A DNA stretch of 64,000 bases. Source: JAGPUQ01 sp963708735. Its GTDB lineage: Bacteria; Pseudomonadota; Gammaproteobacteria; Pseudomonadales; Porticoccaceae. Of the stretch, positions 46,668-56,096 are shown piece after piece. Under the pieces are notes generated by a model. The model was not told the DNA's origin and did not search any database. It saw nothing but the letters and a program-made list of their open reading frames with translations. Made by a program: the position numbers and the translations under genes. The DNA lies in contig CAVPTW010000020.1 of the NCBI GenBank assembly GCA_963708735.1, positions 1-64,000 of the forward strand. The letters are read 5' to 3'. The first letter of the stretch is position 1. Each line of letters starts with the position of its first letter.

Positions 46668-47822
46668 ATGAGCCCCATGAGCCCGATGTCGCCAACCCTG
46701 GCGCTCGCCTGCGACCTGATCCGCTGTCCTTCGGTCACTCCCGACGACGCCGGCTGCCTCGATCTTTTGGGCGCGCGTCTGGCGGCCGCCGGGTTTGTGC
46801 TCACGCCGCTACCCTTTGGCGAGGTCAGCAATCTCTGGGCGGTGCGCGGCAACGAGGGTCCGCTGTTCTGCTTCGCCGGCCACACCGATGTGGTCCCTCC
46901 CGGCCCCGAATCCGAGTGGCGCCATCCACCCTTCGTGCCACACATTGAGAATGGCATCCTCTACGGTCGCGGCGCCGCGGACATGAAGGGCGCGCTCGCC
47001 GCCATGATCACCGCGGTCGAGGACTTTGTCGCCGCTCATCCGCGCCATCCCGGCCGCATCGGTTTTCTGCTCACCAGCGATGAAGAAGGTTCGGCGCACG
47101 ATGGTACCGTCCGGGTAGTGAACTGGCTGCGCGCTCAGGGCACGATCCCCGACTGGTGCCTGGTGGGCGAGCCTTCCAGCAGCACGACCCTGGGCGACAT
47201 CATCCGCAACGGCCGCCGCGGCTCCCTCAACGCCACCCTGCGGGTGCACGGCATCCAGGGCCACGTCGCCTACCCGGAGCGCGCCGACAATCCCATCCAT
47301 CGCGCCGCGCCGGCGCTCGCGGCGCTGGCGGCGGAAATCTGGGACCGAGGCAATGCCTACTTCCCGCCCACCAGTTTCCAGATTTCAAACCTGGCCGCCG
47401 GCGAGGGCGTCACCAATGTCATCCCGGGCGAACTGCGGGCACTGTTCAATTTCCGGTTTTCAACCGCCGTCACTGCGGCGCAATTGCAGGCACGCACCGA
47501 GGCGATTCTGGACCGCCACGGGCTCGACTACGATCTGGACTGGCAGCTCAGCGGCGAACCCTTTTTGACGCCCACCGGTGATCTGGTGAACGCAGTTGTC
47601 GACGCGGTCTACGACCGGACGGGAACACGCACCGAGCTGTCCACCGGGGGAGGAACTTCCGACGGCCGCTTCATCGCGCCCCTCGGCACTCAGGTGGTGG
47701 AACTGGGTTTGCTCAATGCCAGCATTCATAAAATCGATGAACAGGTAGCGGTCGCCGATCTGGAATTACTGTCGGGAATTTACCGGAGCTTGCTCGAACG
47801 CTTGCTGCTTGCGCCGCGCTAG
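46668..47822 (+). CDS. dapE: Succinyl-diaminopimelate desuccinylase
   Basis: This 384-aa zinc amidohydrolase releases LL-diaminopimelate. Metal ligands are in FAGHTDVVPPG (His, Asp), GRGAADMKGALAAM (Asp), TSDEEGSAHDGT (catalytic Glu-Glu) and a His near the C-terminus. The N-terminus reads MSPMSPMSP, from a 9-bp tandem repeat with three possible ATG starts. It is 33 bp after dapD. Confidence 0.94.
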   Translation: MSPMSPMSPTLALACDLIRCPSVTPDDAGCLDLLGARLAAAGFVLTPLPFGEVSNLWAVRGNEGPLFCFAGHTDVVPPGPESEWRHPPFVPHIENGILYGRGAADMKGALAAMITAVEDFVAAHPRHPGRIGFLLTSDEEGSAHDGTVRVVNWLRAQGTIPDWCLVGEPSSSTTLGDIIRNGRRGSLNATLRVHGIQGHVAYPERADNPIHRAAPALAALAAEIWDRGNAYFPPTSFQISNLAAGEGVTNVIPGELRALFNFRFSTAVTAAQLQARTEAILDRHGLDYDLDWQLSGEPFLTPTGDLVNAVVDAVYDRTGTRTELSTGGGTSDGRFIAPLGTQVVELGLLNASIHKIDEQVAVADLELLSGIYRSLLERLLLAPR

Positions 47823-47839
47823 TCGTGCAGAAGACGTCC

Positions 47840-48697
47840 TCAGCGCTTGGGTCGCACCAGCAACGCCCGCAAGAAACTGGGTAACGCCCGCGCCACTGCC
47901 GCGACTTCCGCAGCCCGCATGCCGAAGGCGTAATAGCGCTCGGCGGGTACCCAGCGCATCAGCCGGTGATGCAACTTGCGGCCTCCCTTGTTGCGCAGAT
48001 GGGCAAAGTGGTCGCTCGGGCTTGCGCCCTGCACCACCAGCATCGGAAACACCGCGAAGCAGTCCGGCAACACCGAATACGCCGAGTCGATGCCCTTGCC
48101 GGCACCCCGGCGCAATGCCACGTCGTCGAAACCAAACGGCCGTTCGGCGAGCCAGCGCAGCATACGTTCGCTGGCAATGTAGGCATGCGCGCAGGCGGAT
48201 TCCACTTGTACCAGATCGCGCGCAACGAATCTTGTCCGGAACGGCCAGTGGCCAAGAAAGAAAATGTTCCAGTCCGCCGGCAAGGCTGCCAGTTGCGCCG
48301 CGAGCCGGGCACGGCGGGCCGCGGTCGGCGGCCGGCTGAAGCGAATGTCGTCCTCAAGAATCAGTACGCGTCGCAAGCCACGCTCCAGCGCGTGACGGGC
48401 CACGGCGCGATGGCTTTCCCAGATCCCCTGCACAGGCCGCTCGGGATGCGGAAGCGGACGGTAGAAGGTGGTCAGCGGAGCCAGTCCGACCCGGTTGATT
48501 TCGGCGTTTGCCGCCGCCATTCGGTCCGGTCGGGTCTGCAACGAGATGCAGTAGACCGCATCCACAACGTCGGACCAATCCGCATCAACAGCAGAGCCAA
48601 CCGTCAGCCGGGGCACGGATTCGAAGAAAGCTGCGGGTGGATCAATTGCCATGGTGCCACTTTTGGGACGCCCATCCGCCAGAGATGGGCCGGCCAT
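47840..48697 (-). CDS. Glycosyltransferase family 25 protein
   Basis: This 285-aa protein matches the GT25 lipooligosaccharide transferases. AVYCISLQTRPDRMAAANAEI is the N-terminal block, ILEDDIRF carries the acidic DD-type motif, WNIFFLGHWP and the AHAYIASERMLRWL segment follow, and GIDSAYSVLPDCFAVFPMLVVQ is near the end. It probably adds a sugar to a surface glycolipid. It is convergent with dapE, and no other LPS-core gene is near. ATG at 48652 is an alternative start. Confidence 0.82.
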   Translation of the reverse strand: MAGPSLADGRPKSGTMAIDPPAAFFESVPRLTVGSAVDADWSDVVDAVYCISLQTRPDRMAAANAEINRVGLAPLTTFYRPLPHPERPVQGIWESHRAVARHALERGLRRVLILEDDIRFSRPPTAARRARLAAQLAALPADWNIFFLGHWPFRTRFVARDLVQVESACAHAYIASERMLRWLAERPFGFDDVALRRGAGKGIDSAYSVLPDCFAVFPMLVVQGASPSDHFAHLRNKGGRKLHHRLMRWVPAERYYAFGMRAAEVAAVARALPSFLRALLVRPKR

Positions 48698-48754
48698 TTT
48701 AGCACCGCTTTGGTGAATACTGCCGCGACCGGGTCAATCATCACCCAAGCAAAC

Positions 48755-49597
48755 TCAGTCTGATTGAGCAGAGTTGCCCTGAAGCTTGCGCAGCGCATAG
48801 ACATCGAACCGCGTCGTTTTTCCAGTGACAGAAAAAGTTGGCTCACGCCCGGCAAGCGGCGGCGCGTGGCGCGCCCGCTTTACCACCACCCGGTACCGCG
48901 CCCGTTCAAGCGCCAGTCCCAGCAGCTCGTCGCAATCGGCATCCGCACCGACCAGACGCTGCAAGACCTGCATTTCCTTGCGCACCAGGGCGCTCTTGTG
49001 GCGCTCGGGAAACATCGGATCGAGATAGATCACGTCTAGCACATCAGCGGCCACTAACCAGTCCCGGGCGTCCGCCTCGACCAATGACATGCGCTCGACC
49101 GCGGCCAGGAGTTCGACGCTCTGGGTCCCCTGACGGGCGCGCCGCAGGCCATCTTCCAGCAGGGCGGCGACAACCGGGTGCCGTTCGACCATAACGACCC
49201 TGGCTCCCAGTCCCGCCAACACGAAGGCATCCTCTCCCAATCCTGCTGTGAGATCCGCGATCAACAATTGAGCTGTGTGCTTCAGCCCCACCGCGCGGGC
49301 GATCGCTTGACCAACGCCACCGCCATGATGATGCCGGTGTCGCATTCGGCCGCCGGTAAAATCACAGACGATGGCCCCGAAGCGGTCTGCAGAGCTAAGC
49401 AAGGCCAGACCGTCACCGCTCAGATTCAGAATGAAAGGTGCCATCTCCGGGACAGCGACCCCGGGGTCAAGGAACCTCAACGCCAGGCGCCTGGCGAGAT
49501 CCCTGCCTGCCTCCAAATTGAGACGATCGGCGGCGACGGCCACCAGTGGGCCTGGGCAAGCCATTGCACGCGTGTCCGCGGACGGCTCACCCGGCAT
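48755..49597 (-). CDS. rsmJ: 16S rRNA (guanine(1516)-N(2))-methyltransferase
   Basis: This protein of about 280 aa methylates G1516 of 16S rRNA. The SAM-binding block LLIADLTAGLGEDAFVLAGLG, MVERHPVVAALLEDGLRRA, and the catalytic-type DPMFPERHKSALVRKEMQ are clear. VCDFTGGRMRHRHHHGGGVGQ is a family fingerprint. ATG at 49597 is preferred; the open frame extends 28 codons more. The N-terminal part is longer than needed for the fold, as in E. coli (250 aa). Confidence 0.9.
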   Translation of the reverse strand: MPGEPSADTRAMACPGPLVAVAADRLNLEAGRDLARRLALRFLDPGVAVPEMAPFILNLSGDGLALLSSADRFGAIVCDFTGGRMRHRHHHGGGVGQAIARAVGLKHTAQLLIADLTAGLGEDAFVLAGLGARVVMVERHPVVAALLEDGLRRARQGTQSVELLAAVERMSLVEADARDWLVAADVLDVIYLDPMFPERHKSALVRKEMQVLQRLVGADADCDELLGLALERARYRVVVKRARHAPPLAGREPTFSVTGKTTRFDVYALRKLQGNSAQSD

Positions 49598-49820
49598 AAG
49601 ATTGCGATGTGTCAAACACCAAAACGCCGTGGACGTTAAACCTCTGCATTGCGAGCCTCCGGACCAAGACGGGCATGACACCGCGGGTGTGGCCGTGGCC
49701 GATCAAGCGGCCCCTGCGCCAACGCCGACACTGCTGCCTAATCCAGCGCAGGTCGTTGATCCTAGCCTTTCGCTGTCGGCTACGGCTAGAATGCAAGTCA
49801 CAGTTTAAGAGACTCGGGCG

Positions 49821-50255
49821 ATGCGACGATTTCTGTTTTGTGCGTTTGGCCCGATTCTCCTGGCCGTGGGATGCAGCCGGTATGAGGTCACTCTCAACGA
49901 TCAGCCGATCCACAGCCCCCCGCATCTCTTCGCGAACTATCGTATCGATGACGTGGCGCTACATGACTGTGTCGCCCAGACCATTCGCGACAACCAGATT
50001 ACTACCGGAAGCCAGCTCACCCGCCTGGTGTGTACCCACGCCGGCATTGTGGATCTCACAGGGCTCGAGATTTTGGGGTCGCTGGAAATACTGAATCTGG
50101 CGGGCAACAACATAACCAACGTCGAACCCTTGCTTTCCCTGCCTTCGCTGACGCAACTCGACCTGAGCGCAAATCCTGGTCTCAATTGCTCTGCGGGGAC
50201 TGCCTTGACGGCCCGCGGCGTTGTTGTTGTACTGCCGGCGCAATGTCAGAAATAG
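49821..50255 (+). CDS. Small lipoprotein with leucine-rich repeats
   Basis: This 144-aa protein begins with a lipoprotein signal (FLFCAFGPILLAVGC, lipobox AVGC with Cys18), so it is expected in the outer or inner membrane. The C-terminal half has about three leucine-rich units (IVDLTGLEILGSLEILNLAGNN, then LLSLPSLTQLDLSANPG) like internalin-type LRRs. Four Cys besides the lipid Cys may form disulfides. The function is unknown. It is followed by an AT-rich gap. Confidence 0.78.
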   Translation: MRRFLFCAFGPILLAVGCSRYEVTLNDQPIHSPPHLFANYRIDDVALHDCVAQTIRDNQITTGSQLTRLVCTHAGIVDLTGLEILGSLEILNLAGNNITNVEPLLSLPSLTQLDLSANPGLNCSAGTALTARGVVVVLPAQCQK

Positions 50256-50635
50256 CTGTTGCCTGGGTTGCAAGCACGGTTTCAGTTACCCACAGTTTCT
50301 GTGGATAACTTTGTTGACAAACATAATAAAGAGCGCCGGAAACCTTGCAGTTAGCCGCCTTCCTACAGAATGACTATTTTTTCACCAAATTTAAATTTTA
50401 ATAAAAATCAACGGGTTATATCTATTGCAAATAAAAATCAAAGGGTTGCTGCGTTTTCGTAAAACGACGCTAATGATTTTTCGCCAACTGTGGAAAACAA
50501 ACCCGTGATATCCATGCTCGCGTGAGCGGGGGCGGAGCGCGGCTATTGTCCCTGCGCACCAGAATGGGTGCCTGAATGCCCGAACATTGGTCATCTCGGG
50601 CCATCCAGGGATCGACCGCGAACCCGCCAACGTGA
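50256..50635. other. 380-bp AT-rich gap with DnaA-box-like sites
   Basis: No gene is supported. The gap is far richer in A+T (mainly 50320-50480) than the rest of the window. It holds TTACCCACA (50286-50294, +), TTATCCACA, the perfect DnaA box (50300-50308, -), and TTTTCCACA (50489-50497, -). The first two form an inverted repeat around TTT, which could also act as a hairpin after the lipoprotein gene. TTGACA follows at 50314-50319. Confidence 0.5.
50400..50447. repeat. Two 18-bp direct repeats, 30 bp apart
   Basis: AATAAAAATCAACGGGTT (50400-50417) and AATAAAAATCAAAGGGTT (50430-50447) differ at one base and start 30 bp apart, about three helical turns. They could be a protein-binding pair. 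Confidence 0.75.
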
Positions 50636-51349
50636 TCAGTCAAACCTCAGCCCCAGACGTTCGCCAATCAATTCGTAGGACTCCACCACTCGACCCAGAT
50701 CCTGACGGAATCGATCCTTGTCCAGCTTTTCCCGCGTGTCCCGATCCCATACCCGGCAACCATCAGGCGTCACTTCATCGCCGAGCAGCAACTCGCCATT
50801 AATCAGCCCAAACTCCAGCTTGTAGTCCACCAGCACCATGCCGCCGGCAAGGAACAGGGGTGCGAGGATGTCGTTGATGCGAAACGTGAGCTCCTTCATT
50901 CGCTCCACTTGCCAGGTCTCGGCCCACCCCAGACTACGAATGTGGTACTCGTTCACCATGGGATCGCCAAGCGGATCGCTTTTGAGGAAGAACTCGAATG
51001 TCGGCGGGGTGAGCACCCGCCCTTCCTCGATGCCATAACGACGGCACAGGCTGCCGGCAGCCAGATTGCGCACCACGCACTCCAACGGCAGCATCGTCAA
51101 CCGTTTTACCAGCGTTTCGCGATCATCCAGCCGCCGCACAAAGTGGGTAGGGATGCCGGCTGCGGCAAGCTTCTCCATCACGAACGCATTGAACCGGTTG
51201 TTGACCGCTCCTTTGCGCTCGAGCTGCTCGCGCTTCTTGCCGTCAAAGGCCGACGTATCGTCGCGAAACAACATCACCAGATGTTCAGGATCATCGGTCG
51301 CAAAGACCGATTTGGCCTTGCCGCGATAGAGCTCCTCGCGTTTTTCCAT
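50636..51349 (-). CDS. purC: Phosphoribosylaminoimidazole-succinocarboxamide synthase
   Basis: This 237-aa SAICAR synthetase works in purine synthesis. YRGKAKSVFATDDPEHLVMLFRDD is the N-terminal ATP block, ECVVRNLAAGSLCRRYG is the PROSITE-like signature, and LVDYKLEFGL and LLGDEVTPDGCRVWD hold metal-binding residues. Length equals that of E. coli PurC. It closes the dapA-bamC-MBL-purC run on the minus strand. Confidence 0.95.
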   Translation of the reverse strand: MEKREELYRGKAKSVFATDDPEHLVMLFRDDTSAFDGKKREQLERKGAVNNRFNAFVMEKLAAAGIPTHFVRRLDDRETLVKRLTMLPLECVVRNLAAGSLCRRYGIEEGRVLTPPTFEFFLKSDPLGDPMVNEYHIRSLGWAETWQVERMKELTFRINDILAPLFLAGGMVLVDYKLEFGLINGELLLGDEVTPDGCRVWDRDTREKLDKDRFRQDLGRVVESYELIGERLGLRFD

Positions 51350-51376
51350 ACTATTCGCCCCTCTCGGCTAGGTGCA

Positions 51377-52141
51377 TCAACCCAGTTCCTGCCAACCGAA
51401 ACCTTCGTCCTGGCTGGCGTAAAGTACCTGATCGAGATGCCCGGTCACTGGCGCCAATGCCTGTTGCACCAACTCCGGGCTGTTGTTCTGCTGGCTGATA
51501 TGCCCGACGACGAGCGTGCGCAGCCCATCGTCACCGAGCCGATGCAACAGTTGCGCCGCCTGCGCATTGCTGAGATGACCCCAGTCGCCACCCACCCGGC
51601 GCTTGAGGGCGTCCGGATAGGGTCCGTCCGCCAGCAGCGCAAGATCATGATTGGCTTCCAGCAACAATCCCCGGCACGACCGATAACGCGCCACGACATG
51701 GGACGTGATGCTGCCCAGATCCGTCAGGATGCCCAATTTTAGATCCGCCACCGTGAAGACGTACTGCACGGGTTCGCGCGCATCGTGGGGAACGGCCACG
51801 GCCTCCACCTCGATGCCGGCCAATTCCACCTGCGCACCGCTGCTAATCACCCGCACCGGATCATCGGAGCCGACGTCCACAGCCCGCGCAGTGCCCGCCG
51901 TCATCCACACCGGAATGCCAAAGCGGCGCGCCAACGGCAGCACGCCACTCACATGGTCGCCGTGCTCGTGGGTGACTAGGATGGCGGTCAGATCGGCGGG
52001 CACACGGCCCAGAACGGCAAGACGTCGGCAGGTGTCGCGGATCGAAAACCCGCAATCGACCATCACGCAGGTGCCACCAGCCTCCACGAGCGCGGCGTTG
52101 CCACGGCTTCCACTACCCAGGGAAGCAAACCGCACCGGCAA
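51377..52141 (-). CDS. MBL-fold metallohydrolase (YycJ/PA1012-like)
   Basis: This 254-aa metallo-beta-lactamase-fold protein has the metal motif THEHGDHVSG (His58, His60, Asp62, His63), VMVDCGFS for a conserved Asp, EANHD and a late VVGHIS. It resembles the WalJ/YycJ group, possibly a nuclease or phosphodiesterase; function unproven. It lies between bamC and purC as in Pseudomonas. The start is TTG 52141 or GTG 52135, directly at the bamC stop, so translation is probably coupled. Confidence 0.85.
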   Translation of the reverse strand: MPVRFASLGSGSRGNAALVEAGGTCVMVDCGFSIRDTCRRLAVLGRVPADLTAILVTHEHGDHVSGVLPLARRFGIPVWMTAGTARAVDVGSDDPVRVISSGAQVELAGIEVEAVAVPHDAREPVQYVFTVADLKLGILTDLGSITSHVVARYRSCRGLLLEANHDLALLADGPYPDALKRRVGGDWGHLSNAQAAQLLHRLGDDGLRTLVVGHISQQNNSPELVQQALAPVTGHLDQVLYASQDEGFGWQELG

Positions 52142-52142
52142 G

Positions 52143-53183
52143 TCAGGCGAGGTTGGCGCGGATCCGTTTGAGCAATTCGAGCATCCGGGTTCGTTCCAGT
52201 GGATCCTTCTCGCCGTTGATCCGCACCTGGACGCCTTCGTCAGTGTTCTGCAGCTCGATCCGGTAATTCGCGGCGACCGGCGCTCCCCGATCACTTTTGC
52301 CGGCACCCAGCATGCGCGCAAAAAATCCCGGCCTCTTCCGCTCGATATCTTCCTTGAGGCTAACGTAGAACAGTCCGCGGGTGCGATCCTGGTCTACCAG
52401 TACAAACTCATCGCGCGAAACCGACTGGGCGACCGACGCCCAGGAGCGGTCATAGCCCAATTTGATCAGCAGATAGGGCGTGGCATCCGGCGCGGTGACC
52501 ACTTCGACCTTGGCGCCACTGCCGATGGATTGCGCCAGCAGCGATACCTGACCGGCACTGGCGTTCCCAGCCAAACCACTGGCGATGAAATCCGCCATGG
52601 TGCGCTCGCGCTCATCCGCGAGCGATGATTCCGGCCACGGCGGCACCACCGCGCCACCTTTTGGCATCACCGCGTGACTGATGGAAACCTCGGTAGTATC
52701 GACCTGCATACCCTGCTCTATCCGCAGGCGGTAGCGGTGGAGATTACCGGGGTCATCGTCGAACTCGACCCACACCGTCTCAATCACACCTTCCGCCGCT
52801 TCGGCGCGGGCAACCGCGATATCGTTGGTGTTCAGAATATTGCGCACCCGCGGCCATACCTCCGCCGGCGCGCGATTTATCCATATCCAGCGTTTGTCGC
52901 CGAGCGACTGAACCTTGATTTCTTCCTCGAGCAGGGAAGTTCCCAACGGCTGCGGCCGGGGAATGCTGTTATTCGCCTCCGGAATCAGCGGCTCCGCAAC
53001 CGCCGGGATGGTATACAGCTCCCCGAGCGCCTGGCCATCCAGACCATCGGGCACGCGGATGGCCGGCTGTTCGCGGGCGGCGAGATAGTCATCAGAACGG
53101 TTATGGAACATCCCGTCCTTGGCGAACATTCCGCAACCAGGAAGCGTCAGTGCGAAGCAAAGCAGTACCCCGAATCGTTTCAT
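52143..53183 (-). CDS. bamC: Outer membrane assembly lipoprotein BamC
   Basis: This 346-aa lipoprotein of the Bam complex has a signal with lipobox LPGC (FGVLLCFALTLPGCGMF) and two helix-grip domains: RWIWINRAPAEVWPRVRNIL (about 110-130) and YLLIKLGYDRSWASVAQSV (about 240-260). Length matches E. coli BamC (344 aa). ATG at 53183 is preferred, as it starts the signal peptide. It is downstream of dapA. Confidence 0.9.
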   Translation of the reverse strand: MKRFGVLLCFALTLPGCGMFAKDGMFHNRSDDYLAAREQPAIRVPDGLDGQALGELYTIPAVAEPLIPEANNSIPRPQPLGTSLLEEEIKVQSLGDKRWIWINRAPAEVWPRVRNILNTNDIAVARAEAAEGVIETVWVEFDDDPGNLHRYRLRIEQGMQVDTTEVSISHAVMPKGGAVVPPWPESSLADERERTMADFIASGLAGNASAGQVSLLAQSIGSGAKVEVVTAPDATPYLLIKLGYDRSWASVAQSVSRDEFVLVDQDRTRGLFYVSLKEDIERKRPGFFARMLGAGKSDRGAPVAANYRIELQNTDEGVQVRINGEKDPLERTRMLELLKRIRANLA

Positions 53184-53288
53184 CAGCATCACCTCTGTAC
53201 GGGACACCATTCCCGAAACATCCTGCCGGATTGGCATCCTCTCCGCTTGGATCATGGCCCGAGCCACAATCCTCAACCACACAATCTG

Positions 53289-54167
53289 TTACAGCAGCCC
53301 GGCATCCTGCATCGCTTCCCTGACCCTCGCGTGCAGGCCGGGAGAAAGTGGCGTCAACGGCAGCCGGATAACGTCCGCCATCAATCCCAGTTCGGCAACC
53401 GCCCATTTCACCGGGATCGGATTCGACTCCAGAAACAGCGCCCGGTGCAGCGGGAGCAGCCTGGCATTGATCGCCCCTGCCCGTTCCCGATCGCCGGCCA
53501 GCGCCGCGGCACAGAGATCGCGCATCTGCTGCGGTGCAACATTGGCGGTGACGCCAATGTTGCCCTTGCCGCCCAGCAACATCAGCTCCATCGCGGTGGC
53601 GTCGTCACCGGAATACACCGCGAAGTCCTCCGGGCAGCGGGCAACCAGGCCACGCGCGCGCTCGAGATCTCCGGTTGCCTCCTTGATACCGACAATATTG
53701 GGCACCTGCGCCAGTCTCACCACGGTATCCGGCAGCATGTCGCAGCTCGTCCGGCCCGGCACATTGTAGAGAATCTGGGCAATGTCCACGGCCTCGGCTA
53801 TCGCCCGGTGGTGCCGATACAGACCTTCCTGCGTCGGCTTGTTGTAGTACGGCGTAACCAGCAGACACGCATCCGCGCCGCACTCCCGTGCTCCGGCGGT
53901 CAGCTCGATGGCCTCGGAGGTGCTGTTGGCCCCGGTCCCCGCAATGATGGGCACCCGCCCGGCCGCTTGCTCGACACAGACCTCCACCACCCGCAGATGT
54001 TCCTCGACCGACAGCGTCGGGGACTCGCCGGTGGTGCCGACGGCGACAATCGCTGCCGTACCAGCTGCCTGATGCCAGTCCACCAGTCGGCGCAGTGCCG
54101 GGTAATCTATCGCCTCGGTCCCCGGCACCATGGGGGTAACCAAGGCAACGATGCTGCCGATAATCAT
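53289..54167 (-). CDS. dapA: 4-hydroxy-tetrahydrodipicolinate synthase
   Basis: This 292-aa aldolase starts the lysine/diaminopimelate branch from pyruvate and aspartate semialdehyde. The Schiff-base Lys is Lys162 in GIKEATGD; Tyr134 is in LYNVPGRTS; GTTGES (44-49) binds substrate. MIIGSIVALVTPM at 54167 is the typical start. It stands well away from dapC, dapD and dapE in the same window. Confidence 0.96.
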   Translation of the reverse strand: MIIGSIVALVTPMVPGTEAIDYPALRRLVDWHQAAGTAAIVAVGTTGESPTLSVEEHLRVVEVCVEQAAGRVPIIAGTGANSTSEAIELTAGARECGADACLLVTPYYNKPTQEGLYRHHRAIAEAVDIAQILYNVPGRTSCDMLPDTVVRLAQVPNIVGIKEATGDLERARGLVARCPEDFAVYSGDDATAMELMLLGGKGNIGVTANVAPQQMRDLCAAALAGDRERAGAINARLLPLHRALFLESNPIPVKWAVAELGLMADVIRLPLTPLSPGLHARVREAMQDAGLL

Positions 54168-54276
54168 TGGGGCTCCGCGAAATTTTTCCATGGTAGCGAT
54201 GGCATTCAAGACGCACAAGCGACGGCGAGCGCACCCGGTGCACTCCCGGCACGGCAAAAAACCGGCACCGCAAAAA

Positions 54277-54312
54277 CGAAAAAGCGCCCCCGATTGTTCG
54301 GGAGCGCTTTGC
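54277..54312 (-). terminator. Rho-independent terminator after tRNA-Ala
   Basis: Minus strand: AAAGCGC-TCCCGA/TCGGG-GGCGCTTT stem followed by TTCGTTTTT. It ends the gltX-tRNA-Ala transcript before dapA. Confidence 0.8.
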
Positions 54313-54318
54313 CGCGAT

Positions 54319-54394
<76 letters not shown>

Positions 54395-54530
54395 AAGCCT
54401 CTATAAAAAATACGCCCACCGGCGCGCGAGGAGCGGCATTCTAGGCAAGCGCCTTGAGGGGTGTCAACTTGAGTCGCGGGGTGGACGACGGCATGGCGTT
54501 GCCGGCGACCCGCAAACCGCGCGGCAAGCA

Positions 54531-56045
54531 TCAATCCTCTATTACTGGGCTATCTCCACGCGCATTCCGGAGCGCCGCAAAGTCCTGCTGCCACTGCTTG
54601 AGCTGCTTTTTCGAGGGGCCACCCACATGAGCCAACGCCGCGCGCAAACGGGCGCGCACCAGATCCGGGCCCAGGATCACCATGCTGTCGAACAGCGGCG
54701 GCGCCGAAGTTGCGCCAGCTATCGCGACGTACAACGGGGCGGTGAAATCGCGCAGCTTGTAGCCCATCGCCACCGCCAGTTCATTCAACGCCTGATGAAT
54801 CGGATCGCGCCGCCAGTCGCCGAGCGCCTCGAGCGTCCAGGCGGAAAATTGCAGGATGCGGGCGCAGTCATCGGCGCTGAGCGTCTTGTGTCTGAACGCA
54901 TCGGTGCCCAGTACGGGAAGTCCGGATAACAGAAAACCGGCGATGGGTACGATATTGCTGAATTTCTCCACCCGATCCTTGATGAGCGGCACCATGCGTT
55001 CGAGGTGATTGCGGTTCAGCGCCCAGGCCGCGACGCGATCCGCGAAGGCCGCATCGTCGAGGTCTTCCCGAATCCAGCGCCCGTTCAGCCAATCCAGCTT
55101 CGCGGTGTCGAAGACGGGACCGCCCAAATGCACCCTGTCGAGATCGAAGTGCGCGAGCATTTCGTCCAGCGTGAACTTCTCGGCTTCGTCCGGCATGGCC
55201 CAGCCCATGCGTCCGAGATAATTGAGCAGGGCCTCGGGCAGGTAACCCATCGCCCGATAGTAGTTGATGCTGGTGGGATTCTTGCGTTTGCTGAGCTTGC
55301 TCTGATCGGGATTGCGCAGCAGCGGCAGGTGGCACAGCTCCGGCATCTGCCAGCCAAGGTATTGGTACAGGAGTTGGTGCTTGGGCGCGGAATTGATCCA
55401 CTCCTCGCCGCGGATGACGTGGGTGATACCCATCAGGTGATCGTCCACCACGTTGGCCAGATGATAGGTGGGCAGGCCATCGGCTTTCAGCAACACCTGC
55501 ATGTCGACCTGCGACCAGGCGATCTCGATTTCCCCGCGCAGCCGGTCGCGCAGGCGGCACACACCTTCGGGCGGAACTTTCATGCGGACGACATGGGGTT
55601 CACCCCGCGCGAGCCGCGCCTGGATTTCCGCAGCGGTCAGCTGGAGTCCGCGACCGTCATATTTCGGCGTCTCGCCACGGGCAAGCTGCGCGCGGCGCAT
55701 CTCGTCCAGCTCCTCGGGAGTGGCGAAGCAGCGAAAGGCGTCGCCCTGGGCCACGAGCTGTTCCGCATAGCGTCTGTAGATGTCGCCGCGCTCACTCTGC
55801 CGATACGGACCGTGTGGGCCGCCCACATCCGGGCCTTCGTCCCAGCGCAGACCCAGCCAACGCAAGGCGTCCAGGATCATGGCTTCCGATGCGGCAGTAC
55901 TGCGCGCGCGGTCCGTGTCCTCGATGCGCAAAATGAACTGCCCGCCGTGGCGACGCGCGAAGCAATAATTGAAGAGCGCGATGTAGGCGGTGCCTACATG
56001 GGGATCGCCGGTGGGCGAGGGTGCGACGCGGGTACGAACCGTCAT
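54531..56045 (-). CDS. gltX: Glutamyl-tRNA synthetase
   Basis: This 504-aa class I synthetase charges tRNA-Glu. The HIGH-type motif is APSPTGDPHVG (8-18) and the KMSKS-type motif is SKLSKRKNP (near 252). RVAPSPTG and RIEDTDRARS are typical. It lies upstream of tRNA-Ala. The start ATG at 56045 follows a 50-bp gap after lapD. Confidence 0.95.
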   Translation of the reverse strand: MTVRTRVAPSPTGDPHVGTAYIALFNYCFARRHGGQFILRIEDTDRARSTAASEAMILDALRWLGLRWDEGPDVGGPHGPYRQSERGDIYRRYAEQLVAQGDAFRCFATPEELDEMRRAQLARGETPKYDGRGLQLTAAEIQARLARGEPHVVRMKVPPEGVCRLRDRLRGEIEIAWSQVDMQVLLKADGLPTYHLANVVDDHLMGITHVIRGEEWINSAPKHQLLYQYLGWQMPELCHLPLLRNPDQSKLSKRKNPTSINYYRAMGYLPEALLNYLGRMGWAMPDEAEKFTLDEMLAHFDLDRVHLGGPVFDTAKLDWLNGRWIREDLDDAAFADRVAAWALNRNHLERMVPLIKDRVEKFSNIVPIAGFLLSGLPVLGTDAFRHKTLSADDCARILQFSAWTLEALGDWRRDPIHQALNELAVAMGYKLRDFTAPLYVAIAGATSAPPLFDSMVILGPDLVRARLRAALAHVGGPSKKQLKQWQQDFAALRNARGDSPVIED

Positions 56046-56096
56046 GGGGCTGCGTCCGAACTTCAGGGGCGCGGATTATAAACCGCGGCCCCGCCG

